From assembly GCA_039986595.1 (NCBI GenBank), contig JBDWQJ010000009.1:186001-250000 (forward strand): 64,000 nt of DNA, written 5' to 3'. Positions 27,200 to 36,002 of the stretch are shown here, one piece after another. Source of the stretch: Lentilitoribacter sp039986595 (GTDB taxonomy: Bacteria; Pseudomonadota; Alphaproteobacteria; Rhizobiales; Rhizobiaceae). Within the stretch, counting starts at the first letter, position 1, and each line of letters starts with the position of its first letter. A program made the position numbers and the translations under genes. Below the pieces are notes generated by a model. The model saw only the letters and a list, made by a program, of their open reading frames with translations, did not search any database and was not told the origin of the DNA.

Positions 27200-28381
27200 A
27201 TGTCATTTAACTTTTCAAAACGCGCACTATTAGCAAGCTCAATCCTTTTGGGGAGTGCCATTCCTTCAATGGCATTGGATGCTGACGCGTTTGCCCAACA
27301 ACTTATCAAAACATTTGCCAAATCAGGTTCTATTATGGAAGTTGGATCGGCAAGTTTGGATGGAACAACCGTGACATTATCTTCGTCTGTCTTTAAGTCG
27401 CCGCAAGCAGATCTGCCTGTTGGTGACATCATCTTTACTGGTGTGAGTGAACTTGCTGACGGTGGTTATAAAGCTGAAACAGCTTCGATTTCCGACATAG
27501 ATACAACGACCGAAGGCGCACGAATACAAGTTGGCGGCATTGAGATTTCCAATCTGACTATTCCAGCTGGTGAAGACATGTCCAAAGTGACAGATATGTT
27601 CTTGTATGAACGTTTTAAAACTGGCCCGATGAGCGTTACTGTTGAAAACGTGGACGTGTTTAAATTCTCCGGTTCTGATTTTAACATCGACGCAAACGAT
27701 CCATCTAAGATGGGTTTTACCGGTATGGTTGATGGTATTGCAATTGACCTTGCGCTCGTTAAAGAACGTAAGGCGCGACAAACACTTGAAAGCATGGGCT
27801 ATAGCGTTTTAACCGGCGATATGAGCATGATTGGTGTGTGGGAAGTTAATACCGGACGGATCAACATGCCTGAAATGGCCCTGACAATTAATGATGTGGG
27901 CCGCCTTAATACATCACTTGATATCTCTGGCTATACAATGGAATTCTTGCAGGAATTACAAACCCTGCAAAGTGACATGGTCGGCAAAGAAAACGATCCA
28001 AACGCGCAGCAAGCCATGGGCTTAGCGACGATGGGTCTTATGCAGCAACTTACATTTAACTCGCTAGCCTTCCGTTTTGATGATGCATCGTTAACTGGTA
28101 AATTACTAGAGTTTGCAGGCAAACAACAAGGCATTTCTGGCGAACAAATGGCACAGGCCGCAAAAGGATTATTGCCATTTGCACTTGGACGCCTCGGAAT
28201 TCCAGCCCTGCAACAACAAATCACAACAGCAGCGTCAGCTTATCTGGATGATCCTCAAAACATCGAAATTAAAGCTGCACCTGAGGCGCCTGTCCCATTT
28301 GGGCAAATTGTTGGCTCCGCAATGGGTGATCCGCGCAGCTTAGCAGAGTTGCTAAATGTACAAGTTACTTCCAATCAGTAG
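27200..28381 (+). CDS. Exported protein of unknown function
   Basis: A 393-aa protein with a signal peptide (residues 1-25, ending at PSMALDADA). GGAG lies six bases upstream of the ATG. The body is beta-rich with repeated short strands (VGSASLDGTTVTLSSS, IQVGGIEISNLTIP, MSVTVENVDVFKFSG), followed by a more helical Gln-rich section at about 250-330. The pattern resembles the large periplasmic lipid or envelope proteins of the AsmA/DUF945 type, but I cannot assign a family. It is a single-gene unit that ends at a strong terminator. Confidence 0.75.
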   Translation: MSFNFSKRALLASSILLGSAIPSMALDADAFAQQLIKTFAKSGSIMEVGSASLDGTTVTLSSSVFKSPQADLPVGDIIFTGVSELADGGYKAETASISDIDTTTEGARIQVGGIEISNLTIPAGEDMSKVTDMFLYERFKTGPMSVTVENVDVFKFSGSDFNIDANDPSKMGFTGMVDGIAIDLALVKERKARQTLESMGYSVLTGDMSMIGVWEVNTGRINMPEMALTINDVGRLNTSLDISGYTMEFLQELQTLQSDMVGKENDPNAQQAMGLATMGLMQQLTFNSLAFRFDDASLTGKLLEFAGKQQGISGEQMAQAAKGLLPFALGRLGIPALQQQITTAASAYLDDPQNIEIKAAPEAPVPFGQIVGSAMGDPRSLAELLNVQVTSNQ

Positions 28382-28402
28382 CTAAAACCTTTTTTGCGAA
28401 AG

Positions 28403-28428
28403 CCCGCCACTCACATGGCGGGTTTTTT
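28403..28428 (+). terminator. Intrinsic terminator
   Basis: CCCGCCA (28403-28409) pairs with TGGCGGG (28416-28422) around a six-base loop and is followed by six T residues. It lies 21 bases past the stop of the 393-aa gene. Confidence 0.93.
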
Positions 28429-28628
28429 ATTGCCTATTGTTTACAATTAAAATGATTGTGCAAATACGGTGGATGTAACTCTGCAACACATTTTCTACAA
28501 ACTGAGACAAAACCCGTAAACCTCTCTAATTTGTGATGCACTGCGCATTTTCATTGTTGTATCTGAGGCGTATGACATTACAATTGATTACGAATTTGTA
28601 TGTTTTTGAAAAGTTTAAGGTAGCCGGT

Positions 28629-30746
28629 GTGACAATCAAAAGATTAAAAGACCAAGCAGGGCTGGCTGCTTTAGCATTTTCATTAGCTATCTCGCAGCTT
28701 ATAACACCCCTTCCCGCACATGCGGCAGAAGGTGGAGATGCAGGCGTAAAATGTGTTCAAAACCAATTTACAGCGCTTGATATTGATATTGGTAGTGTCG
28801 ACGGATTGTTCGGCAAAAAAACAGCTTCTGGCGCTCAAAAAGCCATCGAACAGATGCCAAAACTTGGCGAACTCAACTCGCTAAATGCAAATAACTCTCT
28901 CATGTGGTGTCGCGAAATGGCACTATTATCCCCCCAACTAAAAGTACATTGGCCAACGCATGATGGGCCAAAACTGCAATATTACTTTTCTGGAACGCTC
29001 AACGATGATGCGCAACAAATCATTCGATCAGCGATGGAAATTGCCGGCAGGTATTTTGATGAATTTAATGTTGAGTTACCTGGCACGGTAAATGTTGTTG
29101 CATCTGATGATTTACCAGCTCTTGCGCGTTCTATTAATCAAGTGTCGCGCAATGCAATTTCCGTTAAAGACGGCATTGAAATCTTAGAAAAACAATGCGC
29201 TGGAAAGCCGTTAAGTGGGTTAAATATCAACGGATTGATTGCCTTTTGCTTTGATAAAAAGACAGATGTAACTAAGCGGGAAAGAGTGCTTAAAGATATC
29301 GCCGTGCATGAATATGCCCATGAAGTTCAGCGCCAATATACAAGCTATACCCGTGCACTTGTTCGCGATCGCTCTGAAATCGTAGCGATCAATGGACCGC
29401 GTTGGCTTGTCGAAGGCACCGCCATTGCCTTTGCCGGAGACTACTCTTATCGCGGACTACAAAGCGAAGTCCTGATCAATTTAATCCGACAGGATGCAAC
29501 ACGCTTTTCTGGTCGAACATTATCGACATTGCGCCATGGTGATGCGCCGGAAAAACAGGTTTTCGGAAGTTACGCGAGTTTAGCAGGCTATATGGTTGCT
29601 CAGAAAAAAGGACTTGCTGGCATTATTCGATTTTGGGAACAAATGGCGCGCAATGATTGGGAAACTGCTTTTGCCTCCACTTTCGGACTATCCATCAATG
29701 CGTTTTATCGCGAATTTGACTGGCGCAAGCCCACTCCCGCCAAGTCTTTAAAGGCCCCCGTTATCACCGAGAATGACGTTGGTATTGCCTGCGTTCAACA
29801 GCAACTGGTTGCAAACAAAATCAATGTTGGCGCTGTAGATGGTCTTTATGGTCGTAAGACTTTTCGCGGCGCAAAACAGCTTATTGAAAAATATCCATCG
29901 CTCGCAGACTTAGATGATATTACGCGCGACAATGGCTTGATGTGGTGTCGCCAAATTGGACTGATAGATGAAGCGTTGCAGCTCTACTGGCCAGCAAATC
30001 CAAACGCACTTGCATATCAATTTGATGAAACGATTGATGTGAAAATGAGAAAAGCCATCCGCACATCAACAGAACGTGCTTTAAATGCTTTAACTGATCT
30101 TGGTTTCAGACCCACAGGCTCCGCCCAAGTTATCGCATCCAAAAACAAAACCGAGCTGTTCTCTGATCTTGAAGCTAAATTGCGAACTCCAATTAGTCGA
30201 GAAGATGTCGAACAAGACTTAGATAACCGATGCACTGGCGAGCGCTCGAGCGGCATTTCATCTGATGGAGTAATTGGCTTGTGTTTGGATGACATGTCCA
30301 ATTTGGATGAGGTTGCGATGCATTTGTTATCGCATGAATATCTAAAACAATCAGCAGGTTATGCATGGCCGGACAAGCAGGTGAGTGATCAGTTCTTTCA
30401 GTTCGGGCCGCGCTGGCTTTATGAAGGCATTTCTGAAGCTCTTGTTGATTACATGCAATCACCTAAGAGGTCTTTTGCGGACCATATTGCCAATCGTATA
30501 GGTGACAGCCTATCAGTTAGTTCAGAGCTAACTCAACTTGAAGCCTATGGTCCAGCTGCCCCGGTCAAACACCAAAAACGTGGTGCAGTCGCCGCCCATA
30601 TTTTAGCTGAAAGCGGCGGTGGTTATAATAGCTTTATCGTTTATTGGGATGAATTATCGCGCTCAAACTGGCAAATTGCATTTGAAACTGCATTTAACAT
30701 CAGCGTTGGTGAATTTTACAAACAAGTCAGAGACGGCCGTAGCTGA
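28629..30746 (+). CDS. Exported protein with two tandem PG-binding-like/metallopeptidase-like halves
   Basis: About 705 aa from a GTG at 28629, which has AAGG eight bases upstream and yields a normal signal peptide ending near LPAHAAEG. Upstream in-frame ATGs at 28533 and 28572 are possible but give odd leaders. The protein is two copies of one module. Each begins with a peptidoglycan-binding-like unit (CVQNQF...GSVDGLFGKKT and CVQQQL...GAVDGLYGRKT, both closing with LMWCR). Each continues with a peptidase-like unit. Copy 1 has HEYAHE (His227, Glu228, His231) and later WLVEGTA, the gluzincin zinc pattern; copy 2 has HEYLK at 569-573 and WLYEG, so its second His is lost. A cell-wall or envelope hydrolase is inferred; no family is recognised. 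Confidence 0.78.
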   Translation: MTIKRLKDQAGLAALAFSLAISQLITPLPAHAAEGGDAGVKCVQNQFTALDIDIGSVDGLFGKKTASGAQKAIEQMPKLGELNSLNANNSLMWCREMALLSPQLKVHWPTHDGPKLQYYFSGTLNDDAQQIIRSAMEIAGRYFDEFNVELPGTVNVVASDDLPALARSINQVSRNAISVKDGIEILEKQCAGKPLSGLNINGLIAFCFDKKTDVTKRERVLKDIAVHEYAHEVQRQYTSYTRALVRDRSEIVAINGPRWLVEGTAIAFAGDYSYRGLQSEVLINLIRQDATRFSGRTLSTLRHGDAPEKQVFGSYASLAGYMVAQKKGLAGIIRFWEQMARNDWETAFASTFGLSINAFYREFDWRKPTPAKSLKAPVITENDVGIACVQQQLVANKINVGAVDGLYGRKTFRGAKQLIEKYPSLADLDDITRDNGLMWCRQIGLIDEALQLYWPANPNALAYQFDETIDVKMRKAIRTSTERALNALTDLGFRPTGSAQVIASKNKTELFSDLEAKLRTPISREDVEQDLDNRCTGERSSGISSDGVIGLCLDDMSNLDEVAMHLLSHEYLKQSAGYAWPDKQVSDQFFQFGPRWLYEGISEALVDYMQSPKRSFADHIANRIGDSLSVSSELTQLEAYGPAAPVKHQKRGAVAAHILAESGGGYNSFIVYWDELSRSNWQIAFETAFNISVGEFYKQVRDGRS

Positions 30747-30754
30747 TAATTACT

Positions 30755-30779
30755 CCCCCGGCATTATAAACACCGGGGG
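30755..30779. terminator. Hairpin between convergent genes
   Basis: CCCCCGG (30755-30761) pairs with CCGGGGG (30773-30779) around an 11-base loop. It lies between the duplicated exported protein gene and the convergent creD gene. The following T tract is broken (catgtttgttt), so it is a plausible but not ideal terminator for both. Confidence 0.65.
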
Positions 30780-30788
30780 CATGTTTGT

Positions 30789-32201
30789 TTAAGCGTTTAC
30801 AGTCTTATTGCTACTCTTTGACCAATCCACATTTCGCGTTGCGTACATTGTAAAGGCGATAGCTGCAAAGGCTATGATCGCTCCAATCATGAGTGCATAT
30901 TCATCTTCTTTTAAAATCAGATACATAATGGCATAAGTGAGCCCGACCACACTGGCCAGCACATAAACTGCGTTGCGGCTGGAGAGCGCGTTACCCACAT
31001 ACCAAGCGATTAACCCGGTGGTTGCTAAACTAGCGACGATATAGGCGATATCAAACCCAACCTGCTCTGCTAAAGCTAATAGAAGAATATAAAACACCAC
31101 CATTGCAAGCCCGGTTAAAATATATTGGATCCAATGCACTGAGGTCTGGCTCGTAAGTTCTAAAATAAAAATTGCAAGAAACACCAGTGAGAAGAATGCA
31201 ACCGCATATTTTAGTGTTCTGGATACAAGCTGATAAAATTTTAGTGGTTTAACAAAACTGACTTCAATGATTGAATCTGCTTTGCTCATTTGAGTACCAA
31301 ATGTAACAGCGCTAATGCCTCGCGCTAGGTTTGGCACTGTCCATTTAGCTTCAAACCCCGTTTCAGTGATGCTTCTCGTTTCAGGCAAAAACCTGCCGTT
31401 AAAACCGGGATGTGGCCAGTTAGATACCATGCTCACATATGTTGTTTTGCCACTTGGGACAATCTCCAAAGCTCGTGAACCGTTTATGGCAAGATCAATT
31501 TCAAACTTGATCTCCTCATTTAATAAAGTTTCTTCGATATCTAGATGAATACCATTAGATTTGGTTGCATTATGCTGACTGTTATATCGATTATGTGAAA
31601 TGCTCGGTGCTAATCCTGCAAGTCCGGGGGCGAAGATACCCTCATTAGCATCATTTAGCTTTGCTATGACTTCTGAACGGAACCCAGCAAGATCTGATAC
31701 TTCAATAGCAATGAATGCTTCGCTCAGTCGCGGCCGTCCGTTTCGCGCTATAATTTGGCTGGTATCCATCTTATCAAATGTGCCAGTAAGCCTGGACTTC
31801 ATGTGATAAAGCGGGGTTGAGTAGATCGATTTCTTTCGCTCTTCAACATCTAGATTACTTGAAGCATCTAAATTGGATGGTGAGAAAATCGCATAGCGCC
31901 TGACGTCGATATAAACATCGTTTTGCTTTTGCTTTGTCATATAAGGAACAACCAGATATGGACCATTAATTCGTTGCTGATTACCCCAACCTTGCGAAAT
32001 GGATTGCGCAACTTGGTCGGCTCTATTGGCTCGCTCTTCAACGAGCGCCCAAACAAGTAAAGCCGGAATGAGCAATAAGAATGTGATTACGCCGGTAATG
32101 ATAAACTTAAATCCGGGGCTTGATGATAACCCTGTGAAAACTGAAGGTCTTTGATTGACCATAGCCGGTGAGGAATTGGGAAGTTCTTGCTGATCTGACA
32201 T
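30789..32201 (-). CDS. creD: Inner membrane protein CreD
   Basis: A 470-aa protein with one N-terminal membrane helix (about 30-50), a large periplasmic domain (about 55-295) and five to six helices at the C-terminus. LLLIPALLVWALVEERANR, YLVVPYMTKQ and QLVSRTLKYAVAFFSLVFLA are typical CreD/Cet-family stretches. In enterobacteria creD is controlled by CreBC and linked to envelope stability and beta-lactam response; no creBC genes are seen in this window. The start at 32201 has GGAGG seven bases upstream; the frame opens 10 codons earlier. Confidence 0.9.
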   Translation of the reverse strand: MSDQQELPNSSPAMVNQRPSVFTGLSSSPGFKFIITGVITFLLLIPALLVWALVEERANRADQVAQSISQGWGNQQRINGPYLVVPYMTKQKQNDVYIDVRRYAIFSPSNLDASSNLDVEERKKSIYSTPLYHMKSRLTGTFDKMDTSQIIARNGRPRLSEAFIAIEVSDLAGFRSEVIAKLNDANEGIFAPGLAGLAPSISHNRYNSQHNATKSNGIHLDIEETLLNEEIKFEIDLAINGSRALEIVPSGKTTYVSMVSNWPHPGFNGRFLPETRSITETGFEAKWTVPNLARGISAVTFGTQMSKADSIIEVSFVKPLKFYQLVSRTLKYAVAFFSLVFLAIFILELTSQTSVHWIQYILTGLAMVVFYILLLALAEQVGFDIAYIVASLATTGLIAWYVGNALSSRNAVYVLASVVGLTYAIMYLILKEDEYALMIGAIIAFAAIAFTMYATRNVDWSKSSNKTVNA

Positions 32202-32497
32202 GTCGCCTCCTGATGTCGTTTCAAGAAGCATTATCGATAGGAACGAATTTGGGCTGAAGTTCTATGACTTTGTGACCAACGGAAGGTCATTTTAGGGTGT
32301 TTTCTAGGCCAACAATCAATAATATGACACAAAATCGTAGGTTACTGCAGAAAATTGAACCAAACAGACCCTTTTGTTACATATTTTGAGAAAAAATCCG
32401 CCTTGTAAAAACCACAATATAACCTTGATCAAGCCCAAAATCTGTCACGCTTATCTTTGATGCTCTCTCCTATTAAATGAAACGGGGAGTGGTTTTC

Positions 32498-33610
32498 ATG
32501 AAAAGACATCTTTTAAATCTATCAACTTTTACAGCCCTTACATTCGCCTTTTTGGGGTCGCAAGTGCAGGCCAACCAAAACGTATCTGAAAACAATGAAC
32601 ATGAGACAATCGAGGTTGCTTTTGTGCTTGATACAACAGGTTCGATGGCGAGCTTGATTGCAGGTGCAAAACAAAAGATATGGTCAATTGCAAACACCAT
32701 TGTCGATATAAATCCAAAGGCAAATATTCGCATGGCACTTGTGGCCTATAGAGATCGCGGCGATGAATACGTCATCAAAAAATACAAAATGAGCGATGAC
32801 ATTCAAGGGCTTTATGGCAACTTAATTGCATTGCGCGCAAATGGTGGTGGCGATACGCCCGAATCTGTTAATGAAGCACTTGATGCTGCCATTGATCAAA
32901 TCATCTGGACTAAAGGTGATGACACGCGCCGGATTGTGTTTTTGGTTGGTGATGCCCCACCACATATGGACTATACCAATGCACCTAAATATCCAGAGGT
33001 GTTAAAACAGGCATCCAATAACAACATCACCGTTCACGCTGTGCAAGCTGGTCTTTCAAATGAGACAAAGAATATTTGGAAAGATATCGCTCAGCGCGGA
33101 GGTGGAAGCTATATACCAATTCCACAAGATGGTGGGCAGATCTCACAAATCGAGACGCCTTATGATCAGCAAATTATTGATCTACAGCGGAAACTAGATG
33201 ATACAATCGTGCCCTATGGCCCGAAAGAAACCCAAGCTGCATTGGAACAAAAGATCATCGACAAATCTTCCGGTAGTGTTTCTAAACGCGTCGATAATTC
33301 CGCTTTTTACTCAAAACGAGAAGCGCGCAAAGAAGTTGTCACAGGCGGTGGGGATATTGTCTCCGCGGTGCGCAATGAAGATGTAGCATTAGAAGCGGTG
33401 GCACCTGAGCATTTACCTACACCTATGCAGGATATGTCGATAAACGAACAGAAAGCCTATATTACGGGTATTATTGAGAAACGTAAAAGCATCGAAGATG
33501 AAATGCGAAATCTTGTGACCGAACGCGATGACTTCATCAAAGATGCGGAAAAGAATGCAACCGTTATGTCCGCACCATCGTTTGATCAGGCTGTCCGCAA
33601 CGCGTTATAG
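32498..33610 (+). CDS. Exported von Willebrand factor A-domain protein
   Basis: A 370-aa protein with a signal peptide ending near SQVQANQN. The VWA domain spans about residues 35-220 and has the MIDAS motif DTTGSMAS, the later conserved Thr in GGGDTPESVNEAL, and FLVGDAPPH. The C-terminal part (about 260-370) is charged and helical. VWA domains bind metal and mediate protein contacts. The start at 32498 has GGGGAG eight bases upstream and so is preferred to the ATG at 32477. The gene is divergent from creD (about 300 bases between starts). The partner is not known. Confidence 0.87.
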   Translation: MKRHLLNLSTFTALTFAFLGSQVQANQNVSENNEHETIEVAFVLDTTGSMASLIAGAKQKIWSIANTIVDINPKANIRMALVAYRDRGDEYVIKKYKMSDDIQGLYGNLIALRANGGGDTPESVNEALDAAIDQIIWTKGDDTRRIVFLVGDAPPHMDYTNAPKYPEVLKQASNNNITVHAVQAGLSNETKNIWKDIAQRGGGSYIPIPQDGGQISQIETPYDQQIIDLQRKLDDTIVPYGPKETQAALEQKIIDKSSGSVSKRVDNSAFYSKREARKEVVTGGGDIVSAVRNEDVALEAVAPEHLPTPMQDMSINEQKAYITGIIEKRKSIEDEMRNLVTERDDFIKDAEKNATVMSAPSFDQAVRNAL

Positions 33611-33650
33611 AATATCTGGATAGAGCATCCCGGTAAAGCTTACAGAGATA

Positions 33651-33869
33651 TCACGACGCTATTTTTGATCGCATGAGCCACCGGCGAAATGCGATCATTG
33701 CCCATATGCCTTCAGCGATTAAGAATGGATATGAGGCAATCATATAGGCATAAATGGCGGCTAGTGCGCAGGAGGTTGCAAAGATCAAAACAAAGACCGG
33801 ATGGCGATCTTCAAGCGCGTAACTAACGACCATACTGATCACAGCAAAAATGCCCAACCATTCAATCAT
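33651..33869 (-). CDS. Small inner membrane protein (CBU_0592/YgjV-like)
   Basis: A 72-aa protein made almost entirely of three hydrophobic segments (about 3-17, 23-42, 47-60) and a basic tail (RRWLMRSKIAS). A ribosome site AGGAGA lies just upstream of the ATG. The pattern fits the CBU_0592 or YgjV type of small membrane protein found widely in proteobacteria, though with this length the match is from memory and general features. Function is unknown. Confidence 0.65.
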   Translation of the reverse strand: MIEWLGIFAVISMVVSYALEDRHPVFVLIFATSCALAAIYAYMIASYPFLIAEGIWAMIAFRRWLMRSKIAS

Positions 33870-33957
33870 AATATTCTCCTTATTGGATAATCATCATGGT
33901 CGACAGTTGGGCACTCTTCAATCCAAAATCAAAAATTATATGACATTGGATTGCCCC

Positions 33958-35007
33958 TTACGGCATTTGTACGCTGACTAAATCGGTCCCCACAACGGTG
34001 TTACCCGAAAACCCACCATCGGTAACAGCTTGCTTATAATCGTCTTCTGACAGCCCACCGCCTGGTATTGGATATGGACCCTGACGTTTGGCATTCATTG
34101 GCGGAATAAGGTGCGTGAGCATTAAATGCTTAGCCCCAGTTCGCAAAGCCATGGAACCCAGATCGGTTGCTGTGCTTTGACGAAAATAGATCGGCGGCGG
34201 AAAACCACTATCTTTATCCGGTCCCATGACTGGGTGAATTGTAGAGTGAACAATGACATCAGCGCCCATTGCAAGTTTTTCAACTTGCGCCGATGTTGAA
34301 GATGCGCGAGGTGGTTTTGGTGCATCATTTCCAGCGTCCCCACCTATGACAACCGATCCCGCTGGGGTATCAACACGATAAGACGCGTGCCCCGGGATAT
34401 GACGGGAATTGATGGCATAAACCTTCACATTGCCATAACTCCAAACCATTGTTGGCTCATCTGCTTGCGGGAACGTTTTGGTATTGATCAAATCAGCAGG
34501 CCCGCCGGGCAGACGTTTTTTGTTTTCAGCAAGTCGCTGTGCCATTTCACCGGAATTGATCAGAGCATCACCAATGTGCTGGGCGTACTTTTTGCAGCTA
34601 AGCGTATGTCCCAATGGGGATTTGCTGTCTTCTGAACAAACTAAATCTACTTTTGGACCACCTGAATTAAAATGCCAGCGAAGTTGCATCATATCTGCAA
34701 GGCCTTCGGTGTGATCTGAATGCATGTGACTTAAAAAGATAGCATTGAGTTTCCCAACAGGCACACCGACTTGCGACAGGCGCTGGGTCGTGCCGCGCCC
34801 TGTATCAAACTGCAGATTGACTAAATTACAGCCTTTGGCGTCATCGCCAAATTGCACTAGCGTTCCAGCACCTGCTTGCCCCATGAAGACCGGAGGGCCA
34901 CCTTGTGTACCGGTTAATGTCACCTTCATACAAGCTGCCGCTTGTGCCCCTGTTGACATGATGGATAGCAATCCAATTGATGCTAATCCCAATAAAAAAT
35001 TCTTCAT
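33958..35007 (-). CDS. Exported metallo-beta-lactamase-fold hydrolase
   Basis: A 349-aa protein with a signal peptide ending near STGAQAAA. The metal motif HMHSDHTEGL (HxHxDH) is at about residues 93-102, followed by later ligands near SRHIPGHASYR, GGDAGND and VHSTIHPV and a final His near MLTHLIPP. It resembles the RNase Z/arylsulfatase branch of the fold, but export to the periplasm rules out tRNA processing. The substrate is unknown. It is a single gene with GGAGG before the start. Confidence 0.87.
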   Translation of the reverse strand: MKNFLLGLASIGLLSIMSTGAQAAACMKVTLTGTQGGPPVFMGQAGAGTLVQFGDDAKGCNLVNLQFDTGRGTTQRLSQVGVPVGKLNAIFLSHMHSDHTEGLADMMQLRWHFNSGGPKVDLVCSEDSKSPLGHTLSCKKYAQHIGDALINSGEMAQRLAENKKRLPGGPADLINTKTFPQADEPTMVWSYGNVKVYAINSRHIPGHASYRVDTPAGSVVIGGDAGNDAPKPPRASSTSAQVEKLAMGADVIVHSTIHPVMGPDKDSGFPPPIYFRQSTATDLGSMALRTGAKHLMLTHLIPPMNAKRQGPYPIPGGGLSEDDYKQAVTDGGFSGNTVVGTDLVSVQMP

Positions 35008-35132
35008 AAACGTCCTCCCGATTTATCGATAAATTTAATGCTATTACAAAAATATCGATATTTCAAATTTGAGAGAAGTAATTGATTAAAAATTATGCAA
35101 CAAATATTCGAATGCTGTGTAATAAGATAAGC

Positions 35133-35921
35133 TTAGGAGGGGCTAAACCTGAGCGATAAACACGACATGCCGCCGTCAAGTTTTGCCGCTTCTGAATTGC
35201 CAATCTGGCAAATCTTATAACCAGCCTTATCCAGTGTTTCTGCTGTTTTATCAAAGCCGTTTGGTATAATGAGCAGATCATTGAAACGTATTGAATTGGC
35301 GCTCGCTTCTTCGCCATCTTCCGTATACAAAACTCTATAGCCTTTAAAGCAACCCGTTTGCGCCAGACGCTTTGTGGATAAAATAGTTTCTTCATCCAAC
35401 AAGCTGCAATCGGTCTTAAAATGAAGAACATCGGGTGGGGTTTGAACCTCGCGAAGCTTGTGCCCGTATTCAGCCACTAAGCTTTTAAGTTCGGCAACGC
35501 CTGCTGAATTGGTTCGTGCAGATTTGCCAACAAGGATCTCGCGTTCAGTGACTAAAATATCGCCGCCTTCAATAAATCCAGGACCTTCAATTGTCCGAAC
35601 GGTCGAATAATGCGCGCTTAAATGCGGCGCCATCTCTTTAGCTTCGCCCAATCGTGTTGGCGCTCCCGGGCGCATGAGAATTGCGAGTTCAGGTAAACAA
35701 AGTGCTGCATCTTCAACAAAAACTGAATCTGGATAAGCGTCCATCGCATTTAAAACCGTAACCTTGGCACCTGTCGACTTTAACGCTGAGATGTAATCTG
35801 AATGATTTTTCTCAAACAATTCTAAATCCGGAGCACCGGTATCAACAGCGCGCAAACCATTGATAATGCTGCTGCTTGGCTGTCTACAAATGGCATGAGA
35901 AAATGTGTATGATTTGGGCAT
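35133..35921 (-). CDS. Dimethylarginine dimethylaminohydrolase-like enzyme
   Basis: About 262 aa of the arginine-deiminase superfamily. FVEDAALCL, GPGFIEGGDIL and the C-terminal DGGMSCLSLRFSP, which holds the catalytic Cys, match DDAH, which hydrolyses methylated arginines to citrulline. The His of the triad should be in DVLHFKTDCSLL. The start MPKSYTFSHAI at 35921 resembles homologues; starts at 35933 and 35966 only add residues read from the aspS terminator region. It lies downstream of aspS on the same strand, past that terminator. Confidence 0.88.
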   Translation of the reverse strand: MPKSYTFSHAICRQPSSSIINGLRAVDTGAPDLELFEKNHSDYISALKSTGAKVTVLNAMDAYPDSVFVEDAALCLPELAILMRPGAPTRLGEAKEMAPHLSAHYSTVRTIEGPGFIEGGDILVTEREILVGKSARTNSAGVAELKSLVAEYGHKLREVQTPPDVLHFKTDCSLLDEETILSTKRLAQTGCFKGYRVLYTEDGEEASANSIRFNDLLIIPNGFDKTAETLDKAGYKICQIGNSEAAKLDGGMSCLSLRFSPS

Positions 35922-35941
35922 AATGATCGCCATTTTAATTG

Positions 35942-35976
35942 AAAAAGCCCCATCATGATAACTCACGACGGGGCTA
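35942..35976 (-). terminator. Terminator of aspS
   Basis: On the minus strand AGCCCC pairs with GGGGCT (35970-35975 and 35946-35951) and is followed by TTTTTC. It is about 25 bases past the aspS stop and overlaps the leader of the DDAH-like gene. Confidence 0.85.
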
Positions 35977-36002
35977 AAAAATCAAGATTGATTATTAGCA
36001 GT

